From positions 1 to 64,000 of the forward strand of contig CAMDCN010000008.1 in the NCBI GenBank assembly GCA_945890485.1: a DNA stretch of 64,000 bases, given 5' to 3'. Below are positions 52,320-61,157 of this stretch, in pieces. The notes below the pieces were generated by a model, which did no database searches, was not told where the DNA came from, and saw only the letters and a program-made list of their open reading frames with translations. A program made the translations under genes and the position numbers. This DNA comes from Candidatus Sulfopaludibacter sp. SbA3 (GTDB lineage: Bacteria > Acidobacteriota > Terriglobia > Bryobacterales > Bryobacteraceae). Each line of letters begins with the position of its first letter. The first letter of the stretch is position 1.

Positions 52320-54080
52320 ATGTGCGGAATCGCTGGAATCTTCGGGGTTGATTGGGTAGGTCCCGACCTGATGGCCATGGTCTTCAGTCAGGAGCATCGG
52401 GGTCCGGACACTCGCGGCGTATATATTTCACCGGGGGGCGTCGCGGGGCTTGGACACAACCGCCTAAGCATTCTTGACCTTTCTGAGTCTGGCCGCCAGC
52501 CGATGTCCAACTCTGCTGGCAACCTGTGGATCGTCTTCAACGGCGAGATTTACAACTATGTTGAACTTGCCCGGGAGCTGGATGGCTATCCGTTTCGTTC
52601 AAAGTCGGACACTGAAGTAATTCTGGCGGCCTATGAACGATGGGGCGAAGCTTGTCTCGATCGCTTGGTGGGTATGTTCGCCTTCCTGCTCTGGGATGAA
52701 CGCGAACAACGCCTCTTCGCGGCCCGCGATCGCTTCGGAGTCAAACCGCTCTACTATCATCATCGAACCGACGGTACATTGCTGGCGTCAAGTGAAATGC
52801 GAGCGCTCTATGCGGGTGGTGTCCCCGAAAAGGCGAATGCGCGAGCCTGGAGCTCCTATCTGACGTATGGTTTGCATGATCATACGGAGCAAACATTTTC
52901 ATCCGGTATCCTGGCGCTGCCGGCCGGGCACCTAATGACCTGGCGCGCGGGCAACATATGCATCCGGCGTTGGTACGACCTGGCTGTGCGGGTTGGTCCG
53001 GAGTTGGACAGGCGAAGCATCGCCGTGGTTCAGGAAGAGTATACGGCGCTCCTTCGGGAGTCAGTCGCACTGCGGTTCCGATCAGACGTTCCAGTGGCAA
53101 TCAATATCAGTGGGGGCCTCGACTCCTCAGTGCTGCTTGGTTTGGTCGACACCATGGCGCATGGGGAAGGCAGTGACGTTCTTGCCTTCACATACGTGAC
53201 GGGCGACGCGAGGTATGACGAGACCCCTTGGGTTGAGCAGATGCTTGCGCGGACCCGGCATCGTTCGGTGGTGAGCAAGTTACATCCGCGAGACGTCCCA
53301 GCGTTGGCGGCAGCAGTTCAGTCCAGCGCGGACGGCCCGTTTGGGGGACTGCCCACATTGGCCTACGCCGGCCTCTTTCAGCTCGCCCGGTCGCTAGGCA
53401 TCATCGTCCTGCTCGACGGGCAGGGAATGGACGAGCAATGGGCCGGATATGACTACTACGCTCCACTAGCGGCGGATTCCTCTCTGGCCTCCGGGCCGGA
53501 TGCCATGCTGCAGGGAACCCGTACAAGGGCCATGAGGCCGGAATGCCTGCTGCCGGAATTCCGAGCGTTGGCCGAACCGCTGCAGGCGGACGCCGCGTTC
53601 ACCGATGCCCTGCGCAACCGGCAATATCTGGATTCCTGCTTCACCAAATTGCCGCGAGCGCTCCGCTTTAACGATCGCATTTCGATGCGGTACTCAACCG
53701 AACTTCGCGAACCCTTCCTCGACCACCGCCTGTTTGAACTGGCCCTGCGCCAACCGCCGGAACGGAAGGTACAGGCGGGCTGTCACAAGTGGATGTTGCG
53801 GCAGATCGCCGCCGGCCTTGCACCGGCAGGTGTCACGGAAGCGCCCAAACGCCCCCTTCAGACCCCACAACGGGAGTGGCTCGCAGGACCGCTCCGTCGA
53901 TGGGCTCGCGACTGTATTGAGTTGGCCGTCGAGGAGTATCGGGGCGAATGGTTGGATTCGAAGGCCGTCGCCGAAGCTTGGCGCGACTTTCAGTGTGGCG
54001 AAAACGACAACAGCTTTTATGTCTGGCAGTGGATCAACTTGGGCCTCGCGGTCCAAAACAGGGTGGCAAGGACAGCATGA
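52320..54080 (+). CDS. Asparagine synthase-like glutamine amidotransferase (AsnB family)
   Basis: The 586-residue protein has the Ntn glutaminase domain starting MCGIAGIFG with nucleophile Cys2, HRGPDTRG, LSILDLS and FNGEIYNY. The synthetase domain has the PP-loop NISGGLDSSVLLGLVD (about residues 260-275) and LLDGQGMDEQWAGYDYY. Paralogues in polysaccharide loci often amidate uronic acids; the dehydrogenase at 28939 could supply the acid. AAGGAG lies before the ATG. Its stop overlaps the ABC ATPase start. Confidence 0.88.
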   Translation: MCGIAGIFGVDWVGPDLMAMVFSQEHRGPDTRGVYISPGGVAGLGHNRLSILDLSESGRQPMSNSAGNLWIVFNGEIYNYVELARELDGYPFRSKSDTEVILAAYERWGEACLDRLVGMFAFLLWDEREQRLFAARDRFGVKPLYYHHRTDGTLLASSEMRALYAGGVPEKANARAWSSYLTYGLHDHTEQTFSSGILALPAGHLMTWRAGNICIRRWYDLAVRVGPELDRRSIAVVQEEYTALLRESVALRFRSDVPVAINISGGLDSSVLLGLVDTMAHGEGSDVLAFTYVTGDARYDETPWVEQMLARTRHRSVVSKLHPRDVPALAAAVQSSADGPFGGLPTLAYAGLFQLARSLGIIVLLDGQGMDEQWAGYDYYAPLAADSSLASGPDAMLQGTRTRAMRPECLLPEFRALAEPLQADAAFTDALRNRQYLDSCFTKLPRALRFNDRISMRYSTELREPFLDHRLFELALRQPPERKVQAGCHKWMLRQIAAGLAPAGVTEAPKRPLQTPQREWLAGPLRRWARDCIELAVEEYRGEWLDSKAVAEAWRDFQCGENDNSFYVWQWINLGLAVQNRVARTA

Positions 54081-55351
54081 GTGAAACCGCGATTCGAATC
54101 TGCAATTTATCCAAGCGCTATCAGATCGGTGCTCCGCAACAGCGGTATCAGACGCTGCGGGACAGCATTGCCAGCGGCATCATGGCGCCGTGGCGGCGGC
54201 TGATGGCCGTTGGGCGGCCGAAGCCGAAGGCGGAGGACTCCGTCCTCTGGGCGCTGCAGGATCTCAATTTTGAGGTGAAGGCCGGAGAGGTGATCGGAGT
54301 CATCGGGAAGAACGGAGCCGGGAAGAGCACCCTGTTGAAGGTGCTGTCGCGGATCACGGAACCAACTACCGGCTACGCGGAGATTCGCGGCCGCATCGGC
54401 TCGCTGCTCGAAGTGGGAACCGGTTTCCATAACGAGCTGACCGGGCGCGAAAACATCTTCCTTAACGGTGCGATTCTCGGAATGAAGCAGGCTGAGATAC
54501 GCCGCCAGTTCGACGCCATCGTGGCGTTTTCCGAAGTGGACCGTTTCGTCGATACGCCCGTGAAATTCTATTCGAGCGGCATGTATCTTCGGCTGGCCTT
54601 TGCCGTCGCTGCTCATCTGGAGCCGGAGACTTTGCTGATCGACGAAGTGCTGGCGGTTGGCGATCTGGCATTCCAGAAGAAGTGCCTGGGAAAGATGGGC
54701 GAGGTGGCTGAACAGGGACGCACCATTCTATTCGTTAGTCACAACATGGGGGCGGTGAGATCCCTTTGCAATAAGGGGATCGTGTTGGACGGCGGCCGCC
54801 TGCTGCAGTACGGCGATATCGGTTCCGCGATTGAGACTTACTACAATGTGACGGCCGCCTCAAGTAGTCCAAAGGAAACCAGTACGCCCAAGTCGGGATT
54901 TGGTTTCGGCCCTGTGCATCTGGTCGATAGCGAAAGCCGCACTGTCGACCAGAAGGAAGGTTTCGAGGTGGCTACGACCTTGCACTTGGCCCACCCCGTT
55001 TGCGGCTTTACCCTTCTCTGCCAGATGGAAGACATGCATCAAAGGAACGTGTTCCATTTGCGCCGGGAAAGTTCAGACTTCGGAACGGATAAGGAGTGGC
55101 TCGGCGCCTACGACCTGCGCGTGAAGATCCCGGCGCTATGGCTGGAACCGGGAATGTACGGCGTCTACTTCAAAATTCTCTTGCGCGGCAATCTCGCCAG
55201 CTCTCGATACGTGTCCGAAGTGCTGCACCTCGACTTTGCTGGCGAAAGCAGCGGATGGGGTGCGGTGCTCACCCCATCCACCGAGTGGTCGATGGTTCGG
55301 GCAGCCACCGATCCCGTCCAGACTCTCGACGCGACTGCCGCAACCCTATAG
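54077..55351 (+). CDS. wzt: ABC transporter ATPase for polysaccharide export (Wzt-like) with C-terminal domain
   Basis: The 424-residue protein has an ABC domain with GVIGKNGAGKSTLLKVLSRI (Walker A, about residues 74-93), SLLEVGTGFHNELTGREN, the signature FYSSGMYLRLAFAVAAH (about 163-179) and LLIDEVLAVGD (Walker B). A separate C-terminal beta domain (about 255-424) corresponds to the Wzt carbohydrate-binding part that recognises a capped glycan end. It pairs with the permease at 41138. ATGA overlap with AsnB. Confidence 0.9.
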   Translation: MSETAIRICNLSKRYQIGAPQQRYQTLRDSIASGIMAPWRRLMAVGRPKPKAEDSVLWALQDLNFEVKAGEVIGVIGKNGAGKSTLLKVLSRITEPTTGYAEIRGRIGSLLEVGTGFHNELTGRENIFLNGAILGMKQAEIRRQFDAIVAFSEVDRFVDTPVKFYSSGMYLRLAFAVAAHLEPETLLIDEVLAVGDLAFQKKCLGKMGEVAEQGRTILFVSHNMGAVRSLCNKGIVLDGGRLLQYGDIGSAIETYYNVTAASSSPKETSTPKSGFGFGPVHLVDSESRTVDQKEGFEVATTLHLAHPVCGFTLLCQMEDMHQRNVFHLRRESSDFGTDKEWLGAYDLRVKIPALWLEPGMYGVYFKILLRGNLASSRYVSEVLHLDFAGESSGWGAVLTPSTEWSMVRAATDPVQTLDATAATL

Positions 55352-55370
55352 GAGATCTCGCATCAACGTC

Positions 55371-56852
55371 ATGCCGATTACAGAAGCGCATTCCACTCCA
55401 TTGGAGACAACACACCAAGCTGCCGAGAGCTCGCCACCGTTGCGGCGGCGCATCGAAGTGATTCTGCCGCGCGGAGAGGCGATTCGCAATTTTGTATATA
55501 CCGCGGCGCTCGACCGGATCCGTTCCCGGATGGAAGTTGACGTCATCAGTGTGATGCCTGACGAAGCTCTCCACAAACTCATGGTGAACCGATATGACTC
55601 GGTGATGGAGCTGTCGGAGATCCCTGAGCGCTGGATCGTGCGCGCCATTCGAGGGGTGCTTGAGATGGCCCATGGCCGCTGGCTTTGGTCTGAAGCCGCG
55701 CAAGATCGTTGGCGTCTCCGTGACTACGAGGCCACGACGATTGCTCTCAAAGTAAAGCGAATCCTTTCAAAGGCAATCTGCCTGCCTTTCGCTAACCGGC
55801 ACGGGTTGAATCTCCTGTCCGCAATCGAACGGCTCTGCAGCCGGTCTCTCCGTACTTCGGACTACTATTTGGACCTCTTCCGAAAGCGGAGGCCCGCTCT
55901 GGTTTTCAATGGATCTCACGTCCACTGCCGGGTTGCTATCCAAGCGGTGCAGGCTGCTCAGTGGCTCGGTATTCCGACGGCCACATTCGTATTCTCGTGG
56001 GACAACCTGACTTCGCAGGGTCGAATCATGTTGCCGTATAACTTCTTCCTGGTCTGGAGCGAGGATATGCGGGCGCAACTGCTGGAGCTCTATCCACAGA
56101 TTCCCCCAGCAAACGTCTTCGTGACGGGCACACCACAGTTCGATTTTCACTTCGATCCGCAGTACTTCTGGACGCGGGAAGAGTTCTGCCGGCGGCTTGG
56201 ACTTGATCCGGAGCGGCCCTTTTTTATCTACACAACTGGTATGCCGAACTACATGCCAGAGGAGATGCGCGTAGTGGAGGGTATCGCCGATCTGCTGGGC
56301 GGTATGGAAGACCTCGGGCGCCCGCAATTGCTGGTGCGCGTTTATCCAAAGGACCGGACGACCCGATTCGACGAACTACGCCGGCGTCGCAACGACATTG
56401 TCTTCTCGCCTGTGAACTGGGAGCAGGTATGGCTGACACCTAAGCCGGACGACGTCGAGATGTACACCAACACCTTGCGCCATTGTGCGGCAGGCATCAA
56501 CATCTCCTCGACGGTGTCGCTCGAACTCTGCATGTTCGACAAGCCAGTATTAAACGTTGGCTACAACCCTCCGGGCGCCGATATTTCGCCGGTCTCCTTC
56601 GCTTCTTACTACAAGTTCGATCACTACCGTGAGGTTGTGGAAAGTGGCGCGGTCACGGTGGTTCCGTCGCAGGAAGAAATGGCTGCCTGCCTGCGGCGGG
56701 CGCTGTTGGAGCCCGAGTATCGGAGGGATGAACGCCGCGCACTGATCACGAAAATGTTCGGGAATCTTCTCGATGGTAAGAGTGGCGTCCGCGTCTCCGA
56801 GGCTCTTCTTACCGCTGCAGGGCTATCACAAGGAACAAAGCCATCCGCATGA
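55371..56852 (+). CDS. Probable GT-B-type glycosyl- or glycerophospho-transferase
   Basis: The 493-residue protein is not a member of a family I can name with certainty. It has a Rossmann-like N-terminal half and a C-terminal donor-like lobe with FVTGTPQFDFHFDP, INISSTVSLELCMFDKPVLN and a helical end. The pattern resembles CDP-glycerol transferases and other GT-B surface-glycan enzymes. The SWDNLTSQG segment near the middle is distinctive. The only ribosome-like GGAG is 16 bases before ATG 55371, so the start is uncertain. It overlaps the methyltransferase by 4 bp. Confidence 0.6.
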   Translation: MPITEAHSTPLETTHQAAESSPPLRRRIEVILPRGEAIRNFVYTAALDRIRSRMEVDVISVMPDEALHKLMVNRYDSVMELSEIPERWIVRAIRGVLEMAHGRWLWSEAAQDRWRLRDYEATTIALKVKRILSKAICLPFANRHGLNLLSAIERLCSRSLRTSDYYLDLFRKRRPALVFNGSHVHCRVAIQAVQAAQWLGIPTATFVFSWDNLTSQGRIMLPYNFFLVWSEDMRAQLLELYPQIPPANVFVTGTPQFDFHFDPQYFWTREEFCRRLGLDPERPFFIYTTGMPNYMPEEMRVVEGIADLLGGMEDLGRPQLLVRVYPKDRTTRFDELRRRRNDIVFSPVNWEQVWLTPKPDDVEMYTNTLRHCAAGINISSTVSLELCMFDKPVLNVGYNPPGADISPVSFASYYKFDHYREVVESGAVTVVPSQEEMAACLRRALLEPEYRRDERRALITKMFGNLLDGKSGVRVSEALLTAAGLSQGTKPSA

Positions 56853-57673
56853 CTACGAAAGCACGAATCAAAAGAAGCTTGACGAATCTGTTCACCTGGC
56901 TGCGCCTCCATCCGAATCGATGGAGCGTAGGAAACGCCTTCAAAGTTCACGAGTATTGTGAACTTGTAGACCGGTCGGGGTTACGAAGGGACGACGTCGT
57001 GTTGGACCTTGGCTGTGGCCAGGGCCTGCAGACCCAACTGCTCGCTTGGGATTGCGCCAAGGTGGTCGGAGTCGATGTGAGTCCTTCGGCAATCGAGCAG
57101 GCCCGCCAACGCAGTCGATTTAGCCCTGTGCGGTCCCGTCTGCAGTTCTATTGTTCGCCGCTTGAGGAGGCGGGCCTACCCTCCGATCACTTTGACCACG
57201 TGTTTAGCTTTTGCGTGCTGGAGCACATCCCAAATTTGGATGTCGTATTGGCAGAATTGGCTCGAATCGTGAAGCCTGGTGGTGAACTTCATTTCACAGT
57301 GGATTCGCTTGGCACGATTGCGGATCAAGCCGTGATCGAGCGCCATCGAGCCGATCACTTTGTGATCGAGTACTTCACGCCGCAGTCGATTCGCGAGCGT
57401 CTGTCCAATGCCGGCTTTGAAGTGACCGAGAGCTATCCAATCTTCACGAGCCCCCTCGCCCGCGACGAATTTGTGAAGCGGATTGTCAGCGGTGGCAGCT
57501 TGAATTTGCTTGGCAAGATCCGGCTCTATCGCGAGTTGCGCCGAGAAGATCGGGAGAACGCTTCGCCCGCTGGAATCATGGTTTTGGTCCGGGCGCGGAA
57601 ACCGGTGCCGAATGCACGGCGGGCTACACCGATTTCCAGGCCGATGTCTGATGCAAAGCCGGCTGTGGCGTAG
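56849..57673 (+). CDS. Class I SAM methyltransferase
   Basis: The 274-residue protein has motif I VLDLGCGQGLQTQLLAWD (about residues 51-68), VVGVDVSPSAIEQA, FSFCVLEHIPNLD and IVKPGGELHFTVD, giving a Methyltransf_11-type fold. The basic N-terminus (MTTKARIKRSLTNLFTWLRL) is amphipathic and may touch the membrane. It is embedded among glycosyltransferase genes of system B and probably methylates a sugar in the repeat unit or caps the chain. The latter would fit a Wzt with a glycan-binding domain (inference). Confidence 0.82.
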   Translation: MTTKARIKRSLTNLFTWLRLHPNRWSVGNAFKVHEYCELVDRSGLRRDDVVLDLGCGQGLQTQLLAWDCAKVVGVDVSPSAIEQARQRSRFSPVRSRLQFYCSPLEEAGLPSDHFDHVFSFCVLEHIPNLDVVLAELARIVKPGGELHFTVDSLGTIADQAVIERHRADHFVIEYFTPQSIRERLSNAGFEVTESYPIFTSPLARDEFVKRIVSGGSLNLLGKIRLYRELRREDRENASPAGIMVLVRARKPVPNARRATPISRPMSDAKPAVA

Positions 57674-57674
57674 T

Positions 57675-58922
57675 ATGCGACGAATCCTGGTGGTCTCCCA
57701 CGTCTTGCCGTTTCCAGGCTCTGCCGGCCAACGGCAACGTGTCGGACTCACACTGCAGGCCTTGCGGAGAGACTTCCACGTGACCTTCGCAACGACAGTG
57801 CCGGCCCTCGATGTAGAGGACACACGGGCTGCGCTCGCCGAGTGGTGTGACGAGGCGATTGTGGCTCCCTATCGCAGGGCGGCCCATCGGCTCTCGAACC
57901 TTCGGCGCCAACTGTCGGCCGCCGCGTACTGTGCCTGGACCGGCTTGCGTGCGTCAAATTACTTTTTGGCCAAGGTGGAGTTCACCGCTGAGCGACTGAG
58001 CGAATTAGTTGGAGACCGGGAATTTGACTGCGTTTTGTTGGAGTATTGGCACGCTAGCGCCTCCATGGAGTATTTTCGCGCCCGTGGAATTCCGGTGGTC
58101 CTCGACACGCACAACATTCTGTGGCAAGCCTACCGCGCCGATGTGGATCGTAAAAAGTGGATCCCAGAGTGGTGGAAACGGCGAGTAGTGGCCTTGTATC
58201 GTTCGGCGGAAGAGGAAGCCTGGCGCCAGTTTGACGGACTCATCGCAATCAATCGCGAGGAACATCACTACATGCAAATGGTGGCGCCCCACGTGCGGCA
58301 TTTCTACGCGCCGATGGGAGTTGACGTCGTGAGTCGTTGGCGGTATCGCTGGCGGCCCGAGGGCGTGCGCCTGTGCTGCTACGGTGGCTTTGGCAGTTCA
58401 CACAACGCGGCCAGTGCCTTGCAATGCGCTCAAAAGATAATGCCGTTGGTGTGGGCCTATTTTCCCTCCGCGGAACTATGGATAGTTGGTAGCAATCCTC
58501 CTCCACAACTCCAGGCTTTGCAGTCCGATCGGCGAATCCGGGTGACCGGGTTCGTCGACGAGGTACAGCCAGTGCTAGGTTCCATGCGGCTGATGCTCTG
58601 TCCTTGGAAGGGTACCTACGGCTTCCGCAGCCGCCTGGTGGAAGTGATGGCGATCGGAGTTCCTGTGGTTGCAAATCCCGACGCCATCGACGGAATGGAT
58701 ATGAACCATGAACAGGGCGTCTTGTTGGCGAGCGACGACACCGGCTTGGCCGAGCACGCAGTGCGCCTGTTGTCGGATGAAAAGTTCGCGGCGGAACAGA
58801 GTCTGCGTGCTCGAGCCGTGGTCGCCGAGCAGTATGGCTTCGATTCAACGTATGGCGCCCTCAGCCGGGATCTGAGGGAGTGGGCACAGGCTGGCATGAG
58901 CCGGGTATGCAACTTCTCATAA
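57675..58922 (+). CDS. GT4-like glycosyltransferase
   Basis: The 415-residue GT-B protein begins RILVVSHVLPFPGSAGQRQR and has VVLDTHNILWQAYRAD, LCCYGGFGSSHNAASALQCA, MLCPWKGTYGFRSRLVEVMA and GIPV-type turns, fitting GT4 enzymes related to Stp1/TuaH. The conserved Glu pair appears degenerate (FRSRLVEVMA keeps one Glu). ATG 57675 follows the previous stop by one base; an in-frame ATG at 57651 exists. Part of the assembly line for polysaccharide B. Confidence 0.8.
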   Translation: MRRILVVSHVLPFPGSAGQRQRVGLTLQALRRDFHVTFATTVPALDVEDTRAALAEWCDEAIVAPYRRAAHRLSNLRRQLSAAAYCAWTGLRASNYFLAKVEFTAERLSELVGDREFDCVLLEYWHASASMEYFRARGIPVVLDTHNILWQAYRADVDRKKWIPEWWKRRVVALYRSAEEEAWRQFDGLIAINREEHHYMQMVAPHVRHFYAPMGVDVVSRWRYRWRPEGVRLCCYGGFGSSHNAASALQCAQKIMPLVWAYFPSAELWIVGSNPPPQLQALQSDRRIRVTGFVDEVQPVLGSMRLMLCPWKGTYGFRSRLVEVMAIGVPVVANPDAIDGMDMNHEQGVLLASDDTGLAEHAVRLLSDEKFAAEQSLRARAVVAEQYGFDSTYGALSRDLREWAQAGMSRVCNFS

Positions 58923-60070
58923 TCTCCCACAAGCCCTGTTGGAGCTCCTCCGGTTCGCCCTCCGGTTACAGCACGGATGGAGGGTTTCCGGCACAGATTG
59001 AGGCTGTGTCCAATCTCTTCAGCAGCACGCGGGTTGCTGTTCCCGTTGTGGTCCATCCTCCGGGCAAGGGAGAGAGCCCCGTCAAGGGCGTGGGCCTCTC
59101 TGTGGTTCCTCTGACAGAACCCTCCGGCGTGGCCTGGCGACGCAAGTTGGGGATGCCCGCTTGGCTGGTCCGGAACGTCCGGACCCTCTGGTGCGAGGCG
59201 CGGAAGGCGGACGCCATATATGCATTGATTCCCGGCGACATCGGTCTGATTGGTTTGATGATCGGCTTGCTGCAAGGGAAACCCATTTTTGCCCGCTACT
59301 GTGGCGATTGGCGCGACATGAAAACGCCCTATCAGAGTTTTACGCGATGGTTGATGGAGCGGTCTGCCGGTGGGCGGAATGTGATGTTGGCTACTGGCGG
59401 GGATTCGGCGCCCCCTTCGCCCCGCTTTCCCAACGTCCGATGGATCTTTTCGACGTCACTATGGCGAAGCGACTTGGAGCGATGTGCCTCCGCCGCATCG
59501 CGGAACAACTCTCCCTTGCGCCTGATCAACTCTTGCCGCCAGGAACCGTATAAACGGACAGAGCTCGTTATTCAATCAATGCCGTTGCTGCTTCGACGCT
59601 TTCCGGAGGTCACCTTCGACATAGTTGGTGACGGTAAGTCGATTCCCGCGCTACGCGAGATGGCCGATAGCCTAGGTCTGCTGGCCCGGGTCCGATTCCA
59701 TGGCCATGTGTCGCAAAGCGCCGTGATTCCCTTGCTCCAGAAGGCGACTGTGTTTTGCTACCCCACGGCGACCGAGGGATTCCCCAAGGCTGTCCTCGAG
59801 GCGCTGGCCTGCGGCTTGCCGGTTGTCACGACGCCCGTTTCCGTTCTGCCTCTGCTTGTTCAGGATGGCGTAGCTGGCGTAGTGCTTCAAGATCCTTCGC
59901 CAGCGAGTATCGCCGCCGCAATAGAAAGGTGCGCCGGCAATCCGGAAGTCTACGAACGGATGTCTGCCGCTGCGAGCGGGATAGCCGTCCGCTACTCGCT
60001 CGAAGAGTGGAATGCGGAAGTCGGGCGTTTACTCGCCGCAGCTTGGGGAGCGCAATACAGTGTCCACTAA
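58907..60070 (+). CDS. GT4-family glycosyltransferase
   Basis: The 387-residue protein has an N-terminal domain with SGSPSGYSTDGGFPAQIEAV, then the donor domain with FDIVGDGKSIPALREMADSL and FCYPTATEGFPKAVLEALAC, in which the EX7E pair is intact. The start at 58907 lies inside the preceding gene (16-bp overlap), and the stop overlaps the next GTG start by 11 bp. It adds a sugar during repeat unit B assembly; specificity unknown. Confidence 0.85.
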   Translation: MQLLIISHKPCWSSSGSPSGYSTDGGFPAQIEAVSNLFSSTRVAVPVVVHPPGKGESPVKGVGLSVVPLTEPSGVAWRRKLGMPAWLVRNVRTLWCEARKADAIYALIPGDIGLIGLMIGLLQGKPIFARYCGDWRDMKTPYQSFTRWLMERSAGGRNVMLATGGDSAPPSPRFPNVRWIFSTSLWRSDLERCASAASRNNSPLRLINSCRQEPYKRTELVIQSMPLLLRRFPEVTFDIVGDGKSIPALREMADSLGLLARVRFHGHVSQSAVIPLLQKATVFCYPTATEGFPKAVLEALACGLPVVTTPVSVLPLLVQDGVAGVVLQDPSPASIAAAIERCAGNPEVYERMSAAASGIAVRYSLEEWNAEVGRLLAAAWGAQYSVH

Positions 60071-61157
60071 TCTCGACGGTTTACGCATCTCTTTTCTGGC
60101 GGGTTCACTCGGTCAAGGTGGCGCCGAGCGGCAGTTGATGCATATGCTACGCGCACTCCAGTCCCGGGGCTCCATCTTGTCTGTACTCTCGCTCACGCAG
60201 GGTGAGTTTTGGGAGAGCCAGATCGAGGCTATGGGTGTTCCGGTAACGTGGGTGGGGCAGCCATCCGCACAGCCGCTTCGGTTGCACAGGATTGTATCGG
60301 AGCTTCTCCGGCACAAGCCGGACGTCGTGCAAAGCTGTCACTGCTTTACGAACGCCTACGTGGCAGCCGCGGCCCGCCTCACTGGTATTCGCGAGGTTGG
60401 CGCTATACGTTCCGATACCCGTCAGACTGTCTCTGGCCGGTTCGCTGCGATCCGAATGTGGAGCTTGCGCCACCTTCGCTCCATCGCCGTCAATTCGCGT
60501 GCGTCGCTTCAGACCGCCATCGAATATGGGGTACGTCCCAACCGCCTATTTCACCTCCCCAACGTCGTTGATACTGGCCAATTCTTTCCTTCGCGTCCCG
60601 TGATTTCGAATGATGGACTGGTTCGCCTGCTGGCGGTTGGCCGCCTTACTCCCGAGAAGCGGTTTGACCGGCTGCTCCGCGCGCTCGCGACGCTTCCTCC
60701 GGATGTGAGAGCCACTGTGCGGGCCAGTATTGCTGGAGATGGCCCGATGCGCTCGCTTCTTGAGCAGCAGGTGCTCCAGTTGGGGCTTCATGATTCTGTT
60801 CGCTTCTTGGGGCCGCAAGCGGAAATGGCGCCTATCTATCGGGAATTCGACCTGCTGGCGTTGACCTCCGATTCGGAAGGAAGTCCCAATGTGGTCTTGG
60901 AGGCGATGGCTTCCGGGCTGCCAGTGCTGGGAACGCGCACAGGCGGAGTGGCCGAACTCGTCGATCATGGCGTCACCGGTTTGCTGGCAAGACCCAGCGA
61001 TGAGGCAGCGCTCGCCGTGGCACTGGAGACCCTGATTCGAGATTCCGGCTTGCGCCAGCGCATGGGCGCGCGGGCGCGGGACAGGGCCTTGCTCACTTAT
61101 TCCCAGGCGAGCCTTCCCCGCTCGCTCGGCAACCTCTACGAGATGGCCCTGACATGA
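60060..61157 (+). CDS. GT4-family glycosyltransferase
   Basis: The 365-residue enzyme begins with ISFLAGSLGQGGAERQLMHM, the classic GT4 acceptor loop. It has VGRLTPEKRFDRLLRALATL at the inter-domain boundary and LALTSDSEGSPNVVLEAMAS with the Glu pair. The start is GTG 60060 with GGGGAG upstream; the frame extends further but lies inside the preceding gene. The stop overlaps the polymerase ATG (ATGA). Confidence 0.86.
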   Translation: MSTNLDGLRISFLAGSLGQGGAERQLMHMLRALQSRGSILSVLSLTQGEFWESQIEAMGVPVTWVGQPSAQPLRLHRIVSELLRHKPDVVQSCHCFTNAYVAAAARLTGIREVGAIRSDTRQTVSGRFAAIRMWSLRHLRSIAVNSRASLQTAIEYGVRPNRLFHLPNVVDTGQFFPSRPVISNDGLVRLLAVGRLTPEKRFDRLLRALATLPPDVRATVRASIAGDGPMRSLLEQQVLQLGLHDSVRFLGPQAEMAPIYREFDLLALTSDSEGSPNVVLEAMASGLPVLGTRTGGVAELVDHGVTGLLARPSDEAALAVALETLIRDSGLRQRMGARARDRALLTYSQASLPRSLGNLYEMALT

